A stretch of 52,976 bases of DNA from Tannerella sp. (lineage in GTDB: Bacteria > Bacteroidota > Bacteroidia > Bacteroidales > Tannerellaceae), in contig JAITVY010000110.1 in the NCBI GenBank assembly GCA_031285565.1, forward strand, positions 1 to 52,976, written 5' to 3'. This document shows, piece by piece, positions 43,812-52,777 of this stretch. The position numbers and the translations under genes are program-made. Below the pieces are notes generated by a model. That model had not been told where the DNA came from. It saw nothing but the letters and a program-made list of their open reading frames with translations, and ran no database searches. Every line of letters begins with the position of its first letter. The first letter of the stretch is position 1.

Positions 43812-45327
43812 TGTTATTAAGAATCAGCAATTCCTCAATCATCTGCCGGTTATTACTGAGTGCAGGGATTTTGTGCTGTCCGCCTAATTTTCCTTTTGTT
43901 TTTAACCATTCAAAAAATACATTTTTCCGTGCAGGAATAACTTCTAAGGGTTGTAGTGATATTTCTTTGTATCGCTTTGCTTCATAATCGGAGTTTAGCT
44001 TCTGGAGAGACTGATCTAAAATAGTTGCAAATTCGTCAACCGAATCCGGCCTTTTATCAAACTCAATCAGCCATTGGTGTCGTCCTTTTGCTTTGTCGAG
44101 TAAAAACAGCGGTGCAGCTGTATATCCGGTTACTGTTGCGCCTGTTTGTTCGCAAGCCATTTGAATGCCTTTTTCTGCATTATCAACCATTAACTCTTCA
44201 CCAAAAGCATTGATAAAATGCTTGGTGCGTCCGGAAATTACGAATTTATGTGGGAAAAGGGAGGTGAAACGAACCGTATCACCAATCCGGTAACGCCATA
44301 ATCCGCCGGTAGTAGAAATGACCATCGCGTAGTTTTGTCCGATTACCACATCTTCTAGTGGTATCGCCTGCGCCTCATCATTCTGGTCATCTAATTCATT
44401 TATAGGGATAAATTCGTAAAAGGTTCCGTAATCCAGCATCAGTAATAAACTTGTATCTGCAGGATCATCCTGAATCCCGAAAAAACCTTCCGATGCATTA
44501 TATGTTTCCATGTAGTGCATCTTTTCAGACGGAATCAATGATTCATATTGGCTGCGGTAAGGATCAAACTTAATTCCTCCGTGAAAGAATACTTCCAGGT
44601 TTGGCCATACTTCACTCAGATTCTCACGTCCGGCTTTTTTTAGAACAGCCTTTATCAGGACCAGCATCCACGATGGTATGCCGGACAGGTTGCCGACATC
44701 TTTATTCCAGGTATGTTCGACAATTGCTTTAATTTTCGCTTCCCATTCATCCATGAGGATGATTTGTTTTTTAGGGACGCGAACCATATTGGCCAATGAA
44801 GGAATGTTTTGTATCAGGACGGCAGATAAGTCACCACAATGCGCATGTTTATTTAATGGAGAGGGACTATGGCTGCCACCCAGGATCAGCCCTTTCTTTG
44901 AGAAAAAACGGCTTTGGGGATTGTTCTTAAGGTATAAGCCGACCGTGTCGTATCCTCCTCTGTAATGGCAATGCCGGAGGATTTCGGGGGTAACCGGAAT
45001 GAACTTGCTTTTATCGTTTGTAGTACCGCTACTTTTGGCATACCATTTTACGGATGCCGGCCAGAGAATGTTTTTCTCTCCATTAATCATACGTTCAATA
45101 AAAGGCTTAAGTGTATCGTATGTTTGTAGCGGAACCCGTTCGGCAAATGTGTTGTAGTCGCGAATTGTTTGGTAATCATATGTAATACCCCATTCTGTCT
45201 TCTCTGCAAAACGGATAAGCCTCTTTAACTGTTCTTTTTGGATCGAATCAGCTTGCTGAGCATACAATTCAACACTTTGCAGACGGGGGCGGTAGAAGAA
45301 AGAAAGTCCGTTTGTTATGATATTCAT
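43798..45327 (-). CDS. GH3 auxin-responsive-promoter family protein (acyl-adenylate amide synthetase fold)
   Basis: 509 residues from ATG 45327; a GTG 27 bp upstream lies inside the promoter element and is rejected. Adenylate-forming motifs: SVKWYAKSSGTTNDKSKFIP (about 92-111; ATP-binding SSGTT), MHYMETYNASEGFFGIQDD (about 270-288) and GGLWRYRIGDTVRFT (about 340-354), then the FVISGRTKHFINAFGEELM hinge. Plant GH3 enzymes join amino acids to acyl acids; the role of the bacterial members, widespread in Bacteroidota, is unknown to me. It is single, convergent on the B12 uptake genes and flanked by related repeats in inverse orientation (43773-43811 and 45417-45458). Confidence 0.88.
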   Translation of the reverse strand: MNIITNGLSFFYRPRLQSVELYAQQADSIQKEQLKRLIRFAEKTEWGITYDYQTIRDYNTFAERVPLQTYDTLKPFIERMINGEKNILWPASVKWYAKSSGTTNDKSKFIPVTPEILRHCHYRGGYDTVGLYLKNNPQSRFFSKKGLILGGSHSPSPLNKHAHCGDLSAVLIQNIPSLANMVRVPKKQIILMDEWEAKIKAIVEHTWNKDVGNLSGIPSWMLVLIKAVLKKAGRENLSEVWPNLEVFFHGGIKFDPYRSQYESLIPSEKMHYMETYNASEGFFGIQDDPADTSLLLMLDYGTFYEFIPINELDDQNDEAQAIPLEDVVIGQNYAMVISTTGGLWRYRIGDTVRFTSLFPHKFVISGRTKHFINAFGEELMVDNAEKGIQMACEQTGATVTGYTAAPLFLLDKAKGRHQWLIEFDKRPDSVDEFATILDQSLQKLNSDYEAKRYKEISLQPLEVIPARKNVFFEWLKTKGKLGGQHKIPALSNNRQMIEELLILNNTPSP

Positions 45328-45353
45328 TCGCGAATTCTGTATATAGAACCTCA

Positions 45354-45361
45354 CAAAGATA
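45354..45361 (-). promoter_or_regulatory. Promoter of the GH3-family gene
   Basis: Minus strand reads TATCTTTG (TAnnTTTG) 26 bp before ATG 45327, which fixes the start codon choice. Confidence 0.65.
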
Positions 45362-45373
45362 GGTATTATTTTT

Positions 45374-45396
45374 TATCTTTGCGTTCGGTACGCAAA
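45374..45396 (+). promoter_or_regulatory. Rightward promoter and hairpin for the RhuM-cob unit
   Basis: TATCTTTG (45374-45381) matches TAnnTTTG. Its end also forms a 7-bp hairpin TTTGCGT/ACGCAAA (45378-45384 with 45390-45396). The first start codon is 170 bp further on. Between lie the repeat 45417-45458 and a perfect 6-bp hairpin CAGTGA/TCACTG (45503-45508 with 45512-45517). Confidence 0.55.
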
Positions 45397-45416
45397 AAAG
45401 CCCTGGATACTGATCA

Positions 45417-45458
45417 CCCCCTTAATCCTCTAAAGGGAAAAAAAGAACCCTAAATACC
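45417..45458 (+). repeat. Second copy of the CCCTAAAGGG/AACCCTAAATACC element
   Basis: TCTAAAGGG, eight bases, then AACCCTAAATACC (45446-45458) repeats the arrangement found on the opposite strand at 43773-43811 with the same 8-bp spacing and an identical 13-mer. The two copies flank the GH3-family gene in inverse orientation. Confidence 0.75.
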
Positions 45459-45552
45459 TAAGGGGATTTCAGGGGCAAGGATACAGGTTTGGACACTTGT
45501 ACCAGTGAGATTCACTGTAAATAGTCGGTTTTAGGTTACTAAATTTTTATTT

Positions 45553-46599
45553 ATGGAAGAAGATAGAAAAGGAGAGATCGTTTTATATCAAAGCAATGAT
45601 GGTACGATAAAAATTGATGTCAGACTTGAAGATGATACTGTTTGGTTATCACAAAATCAGATGGGAATCTTATTTGGAAAAAGCCGAACGACAATAAACG
45701 GGCATATTCAGAATATATTTAGAGAAGAGGAGTTGGATGAAAATGTGGTATGTCGGAATTTCCGACATACCACTTCGCATGGTGCTATACCTGGTAAGAC
45801 CCAGAAAGTTGAAGTTAATTATTATAATCTTGATGTCATAATATCTGTAGGTTACAGGGTAAAATCACATCAAGGTACTCAGTTCCGGATATGGGCTACA
45901 CAATGTTTGCGTGAGTATATAGTCAAAGGATTTGCTTTAAATGATGAGCGTTTCAAGAGTGGGAGTTCGATGAATTATTTTAACGAACTACAAGAGCGCA
46001 TTCGGGAAATACGTCTTTCGGAACGATTTTTCTATCAGAAAATTAAGGATATATATACAACGAGTATAGATTACGACCCTAAAAACGAAGAATCGATTCG
46101 CTTCTTTAAAATTGTTCAGAATAAGCTGTTATGGGCTATTAGTAGTCAAACAGCAGCAGAAATAGTTTATCGACGTTCGGATGCCACTTTACCTTTGATG
46201 GGAATGAAGTCTATTGACAAAAGGAACAGCAGAGATATAGTCAAAACAGATGTAAGTATTGCAAAAAATTATCTAAATAAGGATGAGATAGAATTGCTGG
46301 GATTGTTAGTTGAGCAATACCTCACTTTTGCAACAACGATGGCGCGGCAGCATATTCCTATGTATATGAAAGATTGGATTGAACGTTTGGACATTATTCT
46401 ACAATTAAATGCTAGGGAACTGCTATCTCATGCAGGAAAGATAAGTCATCAAATGGCATTGGACAAATCGGAAAAAGAATATACTAAATACGTGCAGATT
46501 CTGAAAGAGGTTGAAAGAGAAGAAAGTTTGATGGAGCTGGAAAATGATATTAAAGCGCTGAAGGAGAGTGGTACTGAAAGATATGGAAAAGAAAAATAA
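45553..46599 (+). CDS. RhuM-family protein, copy 2
   Basis: 348 residues. Family blocks: KIDVRLEDDTVWLSQNQMGI (HTH-like, about 19-38), SRTTINGHIQNIFREEELDE, NYYNLDVIISVGYRVKSHQG (about 93-112), TQFRIWATQCLREYIVKGFA, and FKIVQNKLLWAISSQTAAEI. It has the fuller form of the family, with SHGAIPGKTQKVEV after the palindrome-encoded VVCRNFRHT (residues 65-73). No known function; cytosolic. Its last 17 bp overlap the start of cobQ, an odd place for such a gene: it lies between the unit's promoter and the cob genes, suggesting insertion into a cob operon or recruitment to it. Confidence 0.87.
   Translation: MEEDRKGEIVLYQSNDGTIKIDVRLEDDTVWLSQNQMGILFGKSRTTINGHIQNIFREEELDENVVCRNFRHTTSHGAIPGKTQKVEVNYYNLDVIISVGYRVKSHQGTQFRIWATQCLREYIVKGFALNDERFKSGSSMNYFNELQERIREIRLSERFFYQKIKDIYTTSIDYDPKNEESIRFFKIVQNKLLWAISSQTAAEIVYRRSDATLPLMGMKSIDKRNSRDIVKTDVSIAKNYLNKDEIELLGLLVEQYLTFATTMARQHIPMYMKDWIERLDIILQLNARELLSHAGKISHQMALDKSEKEYTKYVQILKEVEREESLMELENDIKALKESGTERYGKEK
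45745..45773. repeat. Perfect palindrome inside RhuM copy 2
   Basis: GTGGTATGTCGGAA (45745-45758), centre T45759, TTCCGACATACCAC (45760-45773): 14-bp arms without mismatch, coding for VVCRNFRHT. Same position as the palindrome at 27445 but with three base pairs exchanged in a compensated way. Confidence 0.95.
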
Positions 46600-48085
46600 C
46601 CCCGGGCGACTTCATCCCGTTATGTTTGCCGGTACAGGTAGTGATGTCGGGAAAAGTATAATTGCTGCAGCTTTTTGTCGGATTTTTTTGCAGGATGGTT
46701 ATCGGCCTGCACCTTTCAAAGCGCAGAATATGGCTCTCAATTCATTTGCTACGCCTGAAGGTCTGGAAATCGGACGTGCGCAGGCTGTACAGGCCGAAGC
46801 TGCCGGAGTGCCATGCCATACTGATATGAATCCATTGTTATTGAAACCTTGCTCAGATAAAACATCGCAGGTCGTTTTAAACGGAAAACCAATCGGGAAT
46901 CGTTCGGCAATGGAGTACTACAAGAAAAATAAACACGATGAATTACGGAAAGAGGTGTATGCTGCATTCGACCGGTTAGTTGCGAGATATAATCCGATTG
47001 TGATGGAAGGGGCAGGCAGCATTTCGGAAATAAACCTGCGTGAAACGGATCTGGTTAACCTTCCAATGGCCATACACGCCAAAGCAGATGTGATTTTAGT
47101 TGCAGATATAGACCGGGGAGGTGTATTTGCCAGTGTTTACGGCTCCATTATGTTATTGAGTGAAGAAGAACAAAAACATGTCAAAGGCATTTTGATTAAT
47201 AAATTCAGGGGTGATCTCCGGCTTTTTGAATCGGGAGTAAATATGCTTGAAGAGCTATGTGGTATCCCGGTTATCGGGGTTGTTCCATATTATAAAGATA
47301 TTTATATCGAAGAAGAGGACTCGGTAATGCTGCAAACTAAAAATCTGCAGGCTACTGTCGGGAAGATAAATGTAGCAGTTGTCCTGCTTCGACATCTATC
47401 CAATTTTACCGATTTCAATGCAATGGAACGTGATCCCCGTGTACATCTGTATTATACAAATAATACGGATGAAATACATAAAGCAGATATTGTGCTTATT
47501 CCGGGAAGTAAAAGCACATTGTCGGATCTGTATGAATTGCGCCGTAATGGTGTAGCGCAAGCTATTTGCCAGGCTCATCGTGAGGGTAGTACGGTGATGG
47601 GAATATGCGGAGGATATCAGTTGATGGGGCAGGAGATCTATGATCCGGAACATCTGGAGGGGAGAATAGAACGTCTGCCTGGATTGGGTTTGCTACCTGT
47701 TACAACTTGCATTCAGCAGGAGAAAGTGACGCGGCAGGTATCTTTCCGGTTTCGTGAGTCGGACCAAATCTGTACCGGGTACGAGATACATATGGGAACA
47801 ACCGTACCTGTTGATGGAATAGAAGCATCTCCTTTAAACAGACTGAATGATGGTACTGATGATGGTTATTTTATTAATCAAAAGTGTATGGGTACATATA
47901 TTCATGGTATTTTGGATAATGCCGCTTTTATTAATTTTTTGCTTGCGCCTTACGCTGATAAGCTTACCCAGACTTCGTTCGATTATCAGGCATTTAAAGA
48001 AGAACAATACGATAAGCTGGCTGCACATGTGCGTAACCATATTAACATGCCATTGGTATATCAAATATTAAAGGGAGATGCTTGA
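46583..48085 (+). CDS. cobQ: Cobyric acid synthase (CobQ/CbiP)
   Basis: 500 residues from ATG 46583. P-loop-like MFAGTGSDVGKSIIAAAFCR (14-33), then AQNMALNSFATPEGLEIGRA, NPLLLKPCSDKTSQVVLNG, VMEGAGSISEINL and ILVADIDRGGVFAS, all hallmarks of the ATP-dependent amidase part. The glutaminase domain has GSKSTLSDL, VMGICGGYQLMG with the catalytic Cys, and GTYIHGILDN with the catalytic His. It amidates adenosyl-cobyrinic a,c-diamide at four carboxylates. Start chosen because family sequence begins at once after MEKKNN; it overlaps RhuM by 17 bp and the next gene by 8 bp. Confidence 0.96.
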   Translation: MEKKNNPGRLHPVMFAGTGSDVGKSIIAAAFCRIFLQDGYRPAPFKAQNMALNSFATPEGLEIGRAQAVQAEAAGVPCHTDMNPLLLKPCSDKTSQVVLNGKPIGNRSAMEYYKKNKHDELRKEVYAAFDRLVARYNPIVMEGAGSISEINLRETDLVNLPMAIHAKADVILVADIDRGGVFASVYGSIMLLSEEEQKHVKGILINKFRGDLRLFESGVNMLEELCGIPVIGVVPYYKDIYIEEEDSVMLQTKNLQATVGKINVAVVLLRHLSNFTDFNAMERDPRVHLYYTNNTDEIHKADIVLIPGSKSTLSDLYELRRNGVAQAICQAHREGSTVMGICGGYQLMGQEIYDPEHLEGRIERLPGLGLLPVTTCIQQEKVTRQVSFRFRESDQICTGYEIHMGTTVPVDGIEASPLNRLNDGTDDGYFINQKCMGTYIHGILDNAAFINFLLAPYADKLTQTSFDYQAFKEEQYDKLAAHVRNHINMPLVYQILKGDA

Positions 48086-49085
48086 CGGACACGGGGATGA
48101 TGTATACCGGTATGACCGGGAAATAGTGAGCAATTTCAGCTCAAATGTCTATAACCAGACTGATTTATCCGGACTTAAAAAATATTTAAGTACACAACTT
48201 GGTTTAATCGCTACTTATCCGCATCCTGAAGCAGCCTCTTTACAGCAGAAGATCGCTGCGAAAAATGCGATTCCCCCGGGAAGTGTGTGTGTGACAAACG
48301 GTTCGATAGAATCGATTTATTTGATTGCACAAGCCTTTCAGAATATGTGTTCCGGTATTTTAATACCTACTTTTAGTGAATATGCGGATGCTTGCAACAT
48401 TCATAAGCATCAGGTAAAATATATTTATACATTAGATGGGGTTGGCGAATTCGATGTAGTTTGGCTTTGTAACCCGAATAATCCGACAGGGCGGGTATAT
48501 GATAAAATCTATTTGATGGAGGTCATCAGCCGGCATCCGGATGTCTGTTTTGTGTTGGACCAGGTATACGAATCGTTTGTAATAAAACCGGTTTTTTCAT
48601 CTGCGGAAGCTATGGTTATGCCGAATGTTATTTTACTTCATTCGTTAACAAAAAAGTATGCTATTCCCGGGTTACGTTTGGGATATGTTACTGCACATGA
48701 GGATCTGGTTTGCCGACTGCGGATGCAGCGGATGCCCTGGTCGGTAAATAGCATGGCAATTGCTGCCGGGCATTATTTGTTGGATCAGGATGGACCACTG
48801 GATATCAGTAGTTATTTAAGGGAAAAAGAACGTTTGTTTGCTGCGTTGCAGTCAATCAATGATCTGGATGTTTTTCATTCTGACACCCATTTTATGCTGC
48901 TTCGTCTTCGCCGGGGAAAAGCGGTTGATATGAAGGAGTTTTTAGCCAATGAATACGGGATACTCATAAGGGATGCATCTAATTTTCAGGGATTGAATGA
49001 ATCGTATGTACGTATTGCTACACAAACGCCGGCGGAGAACAATATGCTGGTTGAGGCTGTTAGGGAGTGGTTTGCAAAACCCTAA
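48078..49085 (+). CDS. cobD: L-threonine-O-phosphate decarboxylase-like aminotransferase (CobD)
   Basis: 335 residues, class I PLP fold. YPHPEAASLQQKIAAKNAIP (47-66), VTNGSIESIYLIAQAF, WLCNPNNPTGRVY (129-141), FVLDQVYESF and the PLP-lysine block HSLTKKYAIPGLRLGY with Lys192 (188-203). Context with cobQ and cbiB points to making aminopropanol phosphate, the linker of the nucleotide loop, rather than histidinol-phosphate transamination, though the two families are close. Overlaps cobQ by 8 bp. Symbol follows the Salmonella convention. Confidence 0.88.
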   Translation: MLDGHGDDVYRYDREIVSNFSSNVYNQTDLSGLKKYLSTQLGLIATYPHPEAASLQQKIAAKNAIPPGSVCVTNGSIESIYLIAQAFQNMCSGILIPTFSEYADACNIHKHQVKYIYTLDGVGEFDVVWLCNPNNPTGRVYDKIYLMEVISRHPDVCFVLDQVYESFVIKPVFSSAEAMVMPNVILLHSLTKKYAIPGLRLGYVTAHEDLVCRLRMQRMPWSVNSMAIAAGHYLLDQDGPLDISSYLREKERLFAALQSINDLDVFHSDTHFMLLRLRRGKAVDMKEFLANEYGILIRDASNFQGLNESYVRIATQTPAENNMLVEAVREWFAKP

Positions 49086-49093
49086 AGGGTTTT

Positions 49094-49160
49094 TAATTGA
49101 GAATTGAATTGGAGCGAAGCGGAAATCGGCCATAGTCAAAGTGGAAAATTGAAAATGAAA
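49094..49160 (+). repeat. AATTGAGAATTGAA repeat between cobD and cbiB
   Basis: Words TTTAATTGAGAATTGAATTG (from 49090) and GGAAAATTGAAAATGAAA (49142-49159) are related to the repeat in the riboswitch. Between them CGGCCATAGTC (49126-49136) resembles the reverse complement of 39117-39126. The repeat reaches to the ATG of cbiB. Confidence 0.55.
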
Positions 49161-49162
49161 GA

Positions 49163-50134
49163 ATGAATCCATTTCTTGATGAGAGTGTACTGTTAAATAA
49201 TATGGCGGTTTTATCTTTATTGCTGGGTTGGTTATTGGATAAATGTCTGGGCGATCCGATGTGGCTGCCTCATCCGATTGTTTTATTCGGGAAAATGATT
49301 GCGCGGGGTGAACGTAAACTGAACAGAGGAAACCATCGGATGACTAAAGGGGTTCTTCTGGCAATAACACTGGTGCTGATCGTCTTTATCTTTACAGCGC
49401 TCATTCATATGATTTTTTTGCAAATCTCTTTATTGGTTACTATACTTTTTGATGCGCTATGTATCTTTTTCTGTTTATCGGGAACTACACTTATCCGGGA
49501 AGTGCGGCAGGTTTTTGTGGCTGTTGACCGTTCGCCGGATGAAGGACGAAGGCAGGTTGCTCGTATTGTGGGGCGCGATACATCTGAACTCTCAGCTCAG
49601 GAGGTACGGACAGCTGCATTGGAAACACTTGCTGAAAACCTGAGCGATGGGGTTATTGCGCCACTTTTCTGGTATCTATTGTTAGGAGTGCCGGGTATGC
49701 TGGCCTATAAAATGATTAATACATTGGATTCTATGATTGGCTATAAGAACGAACGGTTTGTATTGTTCGGACGTTTTGCCGCGCGAATGGATGATGTCGT
49801 TAATTTTGTCCCGGCACGTCTTACGGCTTTTTTAATGATCCTCGTTTCCGGTAGGTTCTCTTTGATTTCATTCGTAGGCCGGTATGGGAAACAACATGCC
49901 AGTCCTAATTCCGGTTACCCAGAAGCTGCATTAGCCGGGATATTGAATTGCCGGTTTGGCGGACCGAATTGTTATTTCGGAAAGATAGTGGATAAACCTT
50001 ATATCGGAACGAATGACCGTTTGTTAACTACAAAAGACATGAAAGTCGCTGTCCGGATTAACCAATGGTCGGAAGCCGTGATGATTGTTGTTATTTTGCT
50101 GATTCGTTTTGTTGTTGAAACGTTTATTCGTTAA
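49163..50134 (+). CDS. cbiB: Adenosylcobinamide-phosphate synthase (CbiB)
   Basis: 323 residues, an integral membrane enzyme. LLGWLLDKCLGDPMWLPHPI (20-39) is the family's opening; hydrophobic spans follow near 68-110. EVRTAALETLAENLSDGVIA (about 148-167), PLFWYLLLGVPGMLAYKMIN, DSMIGYKNERF and ASPNSGYPEAALAGIL are conserved. It attaches aminopropanol (phosphate) to cobyric acid. Third gene of the cob run, 77 bp after cobD across a repeat. Confidence 0.95.
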   Translation: MNPFLDESVLLNNMAVLSLLLGWLLDKCLGDPMWLPHPIVLFGKMIARGERKLNRGNHRMTKGVLLAITLVLIVFIFTALIHMIFLQISLLVTILFDALCIFFCLSGTTLIREVRQVFVAVDRSPDEGRRQVARIVGRDTSELSAQEVRTAALETLAENLSDGVIAPLFWYLLLGVPGMLAYKMINTLDSMIGYKNERFVLFGRFAARMDDVVNFVPARLTAFLMILVSGRFSLISFVGRYGKQHASPNSGYPEAALAGILNCRFGGPNCYFGKIVDKPYIGTNDRLLTTKDMKVAVRINQWSEAVMIVVILLIRFVVETFIR

Positions 50135-50168
50135 GTTGCTGATTTGTTTATCTGTTTAATTTATAATT

Positions 50169-50190
50169 AACCACTAACCATTAATCATTA
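50169..50190 (-). repeat. TTAGTG-type repeat, copy 4, ending in the cobC stop codon
   Basis: AACCACTAACCATTAATCAT is the reverse complement of the TTAGTG family words. The last three bases (50188-50190) are the stop codon of cobC on the minus strand. Confidence 0.65.
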
Positions 50191-50715
50191 GAGTTCCAGC
50201 TTTATCATTCCCCCATAAGGTGTAAGATTCTGAAAACCATCTTTTGCTTCTACCAACCCTGCGTATACCTGGGCTGCAATCAATACCCCTCCATGTGCAA
50301 AAATAGCTACACGCTCATAGGCTTTGGTTTTAAGTTCATCCAGAAAGTGGGCTACACGTGCATGCAGTTGCTCAAAAGATTCTCCGTTTGTTGCAGTAAC
50401 GTGCAGGTAATCCTTGAACCATTCTTCCAGCCTTGGATCATAAATCCGGTTAAATTCCTGCATTTCCCAGTCTCCGAAATTTAATTCTTTCAACCGGTTG
50501 TCATAGGTAGCATTGGAGTATCCGCAATAGGTTGCTAATTTGGTACAACGGCTTAACGGGCTGGTAAAACAGGCATCGAACGAAAGATCCTTTAAGTTAT
50601 TTTTTACGATGTTAGCCTCTTCTTCGAACGACTCTTTTAAAGGTACATCTGTTTGACCGTAGCAGACACCGAAAGGCACATCTACGGCCGTATGTCGGAT
50701 CATATAAATTTCCAT
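50188..50715 (-). CDS. cobC: Alpha-ribazole phosphatase (CobC), histidine phosphatase family
   Basis: 175 residues. The RHT motif (Arg7-His8) starts the fold, with FGVCYGQTDVPL (15-26), FTSPLSRCTKLA (50-61), ELNFGDWEMQEFNRI and IFAHGGVL supplying the second catalytic His. It removes phosphate from alpha-ribazole 5'-phosphate or from cobalamin phosphate. The gene overlaps cobS by 16 bp on the same strand, which supports the B12 role over a generic phosphoglycerate mutase. Confidence 0.93.
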   Translation of the reverse strand: MEIYMIRHTAVDVPFGVCYGQTDVPLKESFEEEANIVKNNLKDLSFDACFTSPLSRCTKLATYCGYSNATYDNRLKELNFGDWEMQEFNRIYDPRLEEWFKDYLHVTATNGESFEQLHARVAHFLDELKTKAYERVAIFAHGGVLIAAQVYAGLVEAKDGFQNLTPYGGMIKLEL

Positions 50716-51497
50716 AGGACAGGGATTGTTAGTAAATATAACAGTTCACAAATTAAGAAAGTTGCACCGCAGCAGTCGCCTGTGTAGCCTTTGATGCATT
50801 TCTTCATGTAAATGACTAATATTCCCATGGTGATGATGGGGGTAAGGTACGCTATCCTGAACGACCATAGGAAGTCAATGAAGAACCAGTTATACGGTTT
50901 TAGTATAAGTATCAGGAAAAAAGGAAAGAGAGCACAGCCGGCGCCTGCTAAAAAGCCGGAAAACGACATGTGTTCATAAACGGTTTTGTTTTTAGCTTCG
51001 GATTCTTTGCGTGCGTAAGGCAGCAGGTTGATTAATTGGGAAGCACACCATTTACTCCATATATCACCGGTAAATAAACACACACAAACGGCCAAAGGAG
51101 GCAATTGATTTGAAAAGTGAACAACTGAGCTAACCCAAAGTGCAACATATAAAATCAGGCCTAATACACCATAACTGCCGATGGAAAAGTCTTTCATGAT
51201 TTCCAGGACACGTTCGCGCGTGCGTCCTCCTCCCATACCGTCAATAAAATCTGCCAGCCCGTCTTCATGCAGTGCACCTGTAAGTAATAGCCGGCTGATG
51301 AATACCAGCAACACGGCGACTGTGCCCGGAAAGAATTGCCAGGATATCCAGAATACGCCTGCCATCAATCCACCGGTGAGCCATCCGACCATTGGCCAGT
51401 AGCAAACCATTCGTTTAAAGCTGTCTGCCGGTATGGCGCTTATTCGCCAGAATGGTAGCCGGGTGAAAAATGTGAATGCTGCCAGGATATCTTTCAT
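50700..51497 (-). CDS. cobS: Adenosylcobinamide-GDP ribazoletransferase (CobS)
   Basis: 265 residues, membrane protein. FFTRLPFW near the start, then LLLTGALHEDGLADFIDGMG (about 70-89) with the conserved HEDGLAD, RTRERVLEIMKDFSIGSYGV (about 93-112), and several membrane spans up to the end. It joins alpha-ribazole (phosphate) to adenosylcobinamide-GDP to complete the cobamide. Between cobT and cobC, all leftward. Confidence 0.95.
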   Translation of the reverse strand: MKDILAAFTFFTRLPFWRISAIPADSFKRMVCYWPMVGWLTGGLMAGVFWISWQFFPGTVAVLLVFISRLLLTGALHEDGLADFIDGMGGGRTRERVLEIMKDFSIGSYGVLGLILYVALWVSSVVHFSNQLPPLAVCVCLFTGDIWSKWCASQLINLLPYARKESEAKNKTVYEHMSFSGFLAGAGCALFPFFLILILKPYNWFFIDFLWSFRIAYLTPIITMGILVIYMKKCIKGYTGDCCGATFLICELLYLLTIPVLWKFI

Positions 51498-51579
51498 TTT
51501 GTTTATAACAGTTGGTTGTTTTTTGAATTGTTAAGGCGCGCAATCGTTAAGTTGTTTAATCGTTGAAACGTAATTCAAT

Positions 51580-51606
51580 TAACCACTAATCATTAACCAT
51601 TAATAT
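51580..51606 (-). repeat. TTAGTG-type repeat, copy 5, at the cobT stop codon
   Basis: TTAACCACTAATCATTAACC and the following ATTAATATT, reverse complement of the family words. The cobT stop codon (51606-51608) follows at once. The rest of the 108-bp gap to cobS shows related words but no promoter. Confidence 0.65.
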
Positions 51607-52643
51607 TAAAAGTACTTAGTCACCTTTCCTTCTTCAAACGTTTTCATTTCGTTAATCATCCTCACGGCAGAGTCCACAATCGGATAAGCGCAAATAGCGC
51701 CTGTACCTTCGCCCAGGCGCAGGTCGAGATGAAGCAATGGGCGGGCTTTCAGCCTTTCCAGTAGCAATTGATGTCCGGCTTCGTCACCGCAATGGCCAAA
51801 GATCGCATAGGCTAAAATATCCGGATAAAACCGCGAAGCCGCCAGTATACAATTGGTCATAATAAAGCCGTCAATCAATAATATCATATTCAATTCGGCA
51901 GCCTGGCACATGGCACCAACCGCCATCACCATCTCGTAGCCTCCAAAATAGGCCATCACACTTTCGTCGGAAAAATCGCCGGTATAATTATTCAGGGCGT
52001 CTTTTAAAACCGTACATTTATGGCGAATACCATCTGTATCTAATCCGCTACCGGCTCCGATACACTTCTCTAACGGGATTTGGGTGAAGCACGTCATCCA
52101 AAGCGAAGAAGAGGATGTATTTCCTATTCCCATTTCACCAAAGCTGATTACATTGCAGCCGGTTGCTGCGATTTCACGTACTACCTCAGCGCCCCGTTCG
52201 AGGCAAAGATGCATCTCTTCCCTGGTCATGGCTGCCTCATGCCGGTAATTCCGGGTACTCTTGCGTATTTTTTTGTCGATGATACCTTTGCCTTCCGGAA
52301 AATCAAAATCTACCCCGGCATCCACAATCTGTAACTGGAAACCATGTTGACGGCAGAAAAAGTTAATTCCTGCTCCTCCCTCCAGGAAATTACTGATTTG
52401 TTGCCATGTGACTTCTTTGGGCGAAAGGCTGACTCCTTCGGCTACAATGCCATGGTCGCCTGCAAAGATCACATTGTGTGGCCGGCATAATGAAGGGGAA
52501 GTTGTCTGCTGAATCAATCCGATCTGTTCGGCCAGCGTTTCTAATACTCCCAGGGAGCCTTTAGGTTTGGTTAAATTCGAAATTTTATGCTTTAAAGCAG
52601 TCGTTATTTTTTCATCGGGCTGCCGGATTTGGAAGACTTTCAT
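51606..52643 (-). CDS. cobT: Nicotinate-nucleotide--dimethylbenzimidazole phosphoribosyltransferase (CobT)
   Basis: 345 residues, the usual length. [19 protein letters not shown] (29-47), [15 protein letters not shown] (about 63-77), [28 protein letters not shown], and the C-terminal LGEGTGA with the catalytic Glu. It activates the lower ligand base to its alpha-ribazole phosphate. First gene of cobT-cobS-cobC. cobU, which usually makes adenosylcobinamide-GDP for CobS, is not next to it. Upstream (52670-52677, minus) reads CATCTTTG, one base off the promoter element. Confidence 0.96.
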   Translation of the reverse strand: MKVFQIRQPDEKITTALKHKISNLTKPKGSLGVLETLAEQIGLIQQTTSPSLCRPHNVIFAGDHGIVAEGVSLSPKEVTWQQISNFLEGGAGINFFCRQHGFQLQIVDAGVDFDFPEGKGIIDKKIRKSTRNYRHEAAMTREEMHLCLERGAEVVREIAATGCNVISFGEMGIGNTSSSSLWMTCFTQIPLEKCIGAGSGLDTDGIRHKCTVLKDALNNYTGDFSDESVMAYFGGYEMVMAVGAMCQAAELNMILLIDGFIMTNCILAASRFYPDILAYAIFGHCGDEAGHQLLLERLKARPLLHLDLRLGEGTGAICAYPIVDSAVRMINEMKTFEEGKVTKYF

Positions 52644-52777
52644 TTTTTATAAGGTGTTTAGTAAGCACAAAGATGTGTAAAATTATTGATTTGATCAATA
52701 CCTAAAATTCAGTATTCGGGTTTTCTGGTTTAAAATTGAGACACAGATTGACACAAATTTCCTCCGGGAGAGGTTTC

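Noticed and set aside
43692..45475. Insertion sequence or transposon around the GH3-family gene
   Set aside because: Related inverted elements flank the gene, but no transposase and no clear target duplication are seen; kept as a repeat finding only.
45374..45552. Second cobalamin riboswitch ahead of the cob genes
   Set aside because: Promoter and hairpins are there, but the B12 box (CCTGCC context) and GCAGCTGTAA segment are not found.
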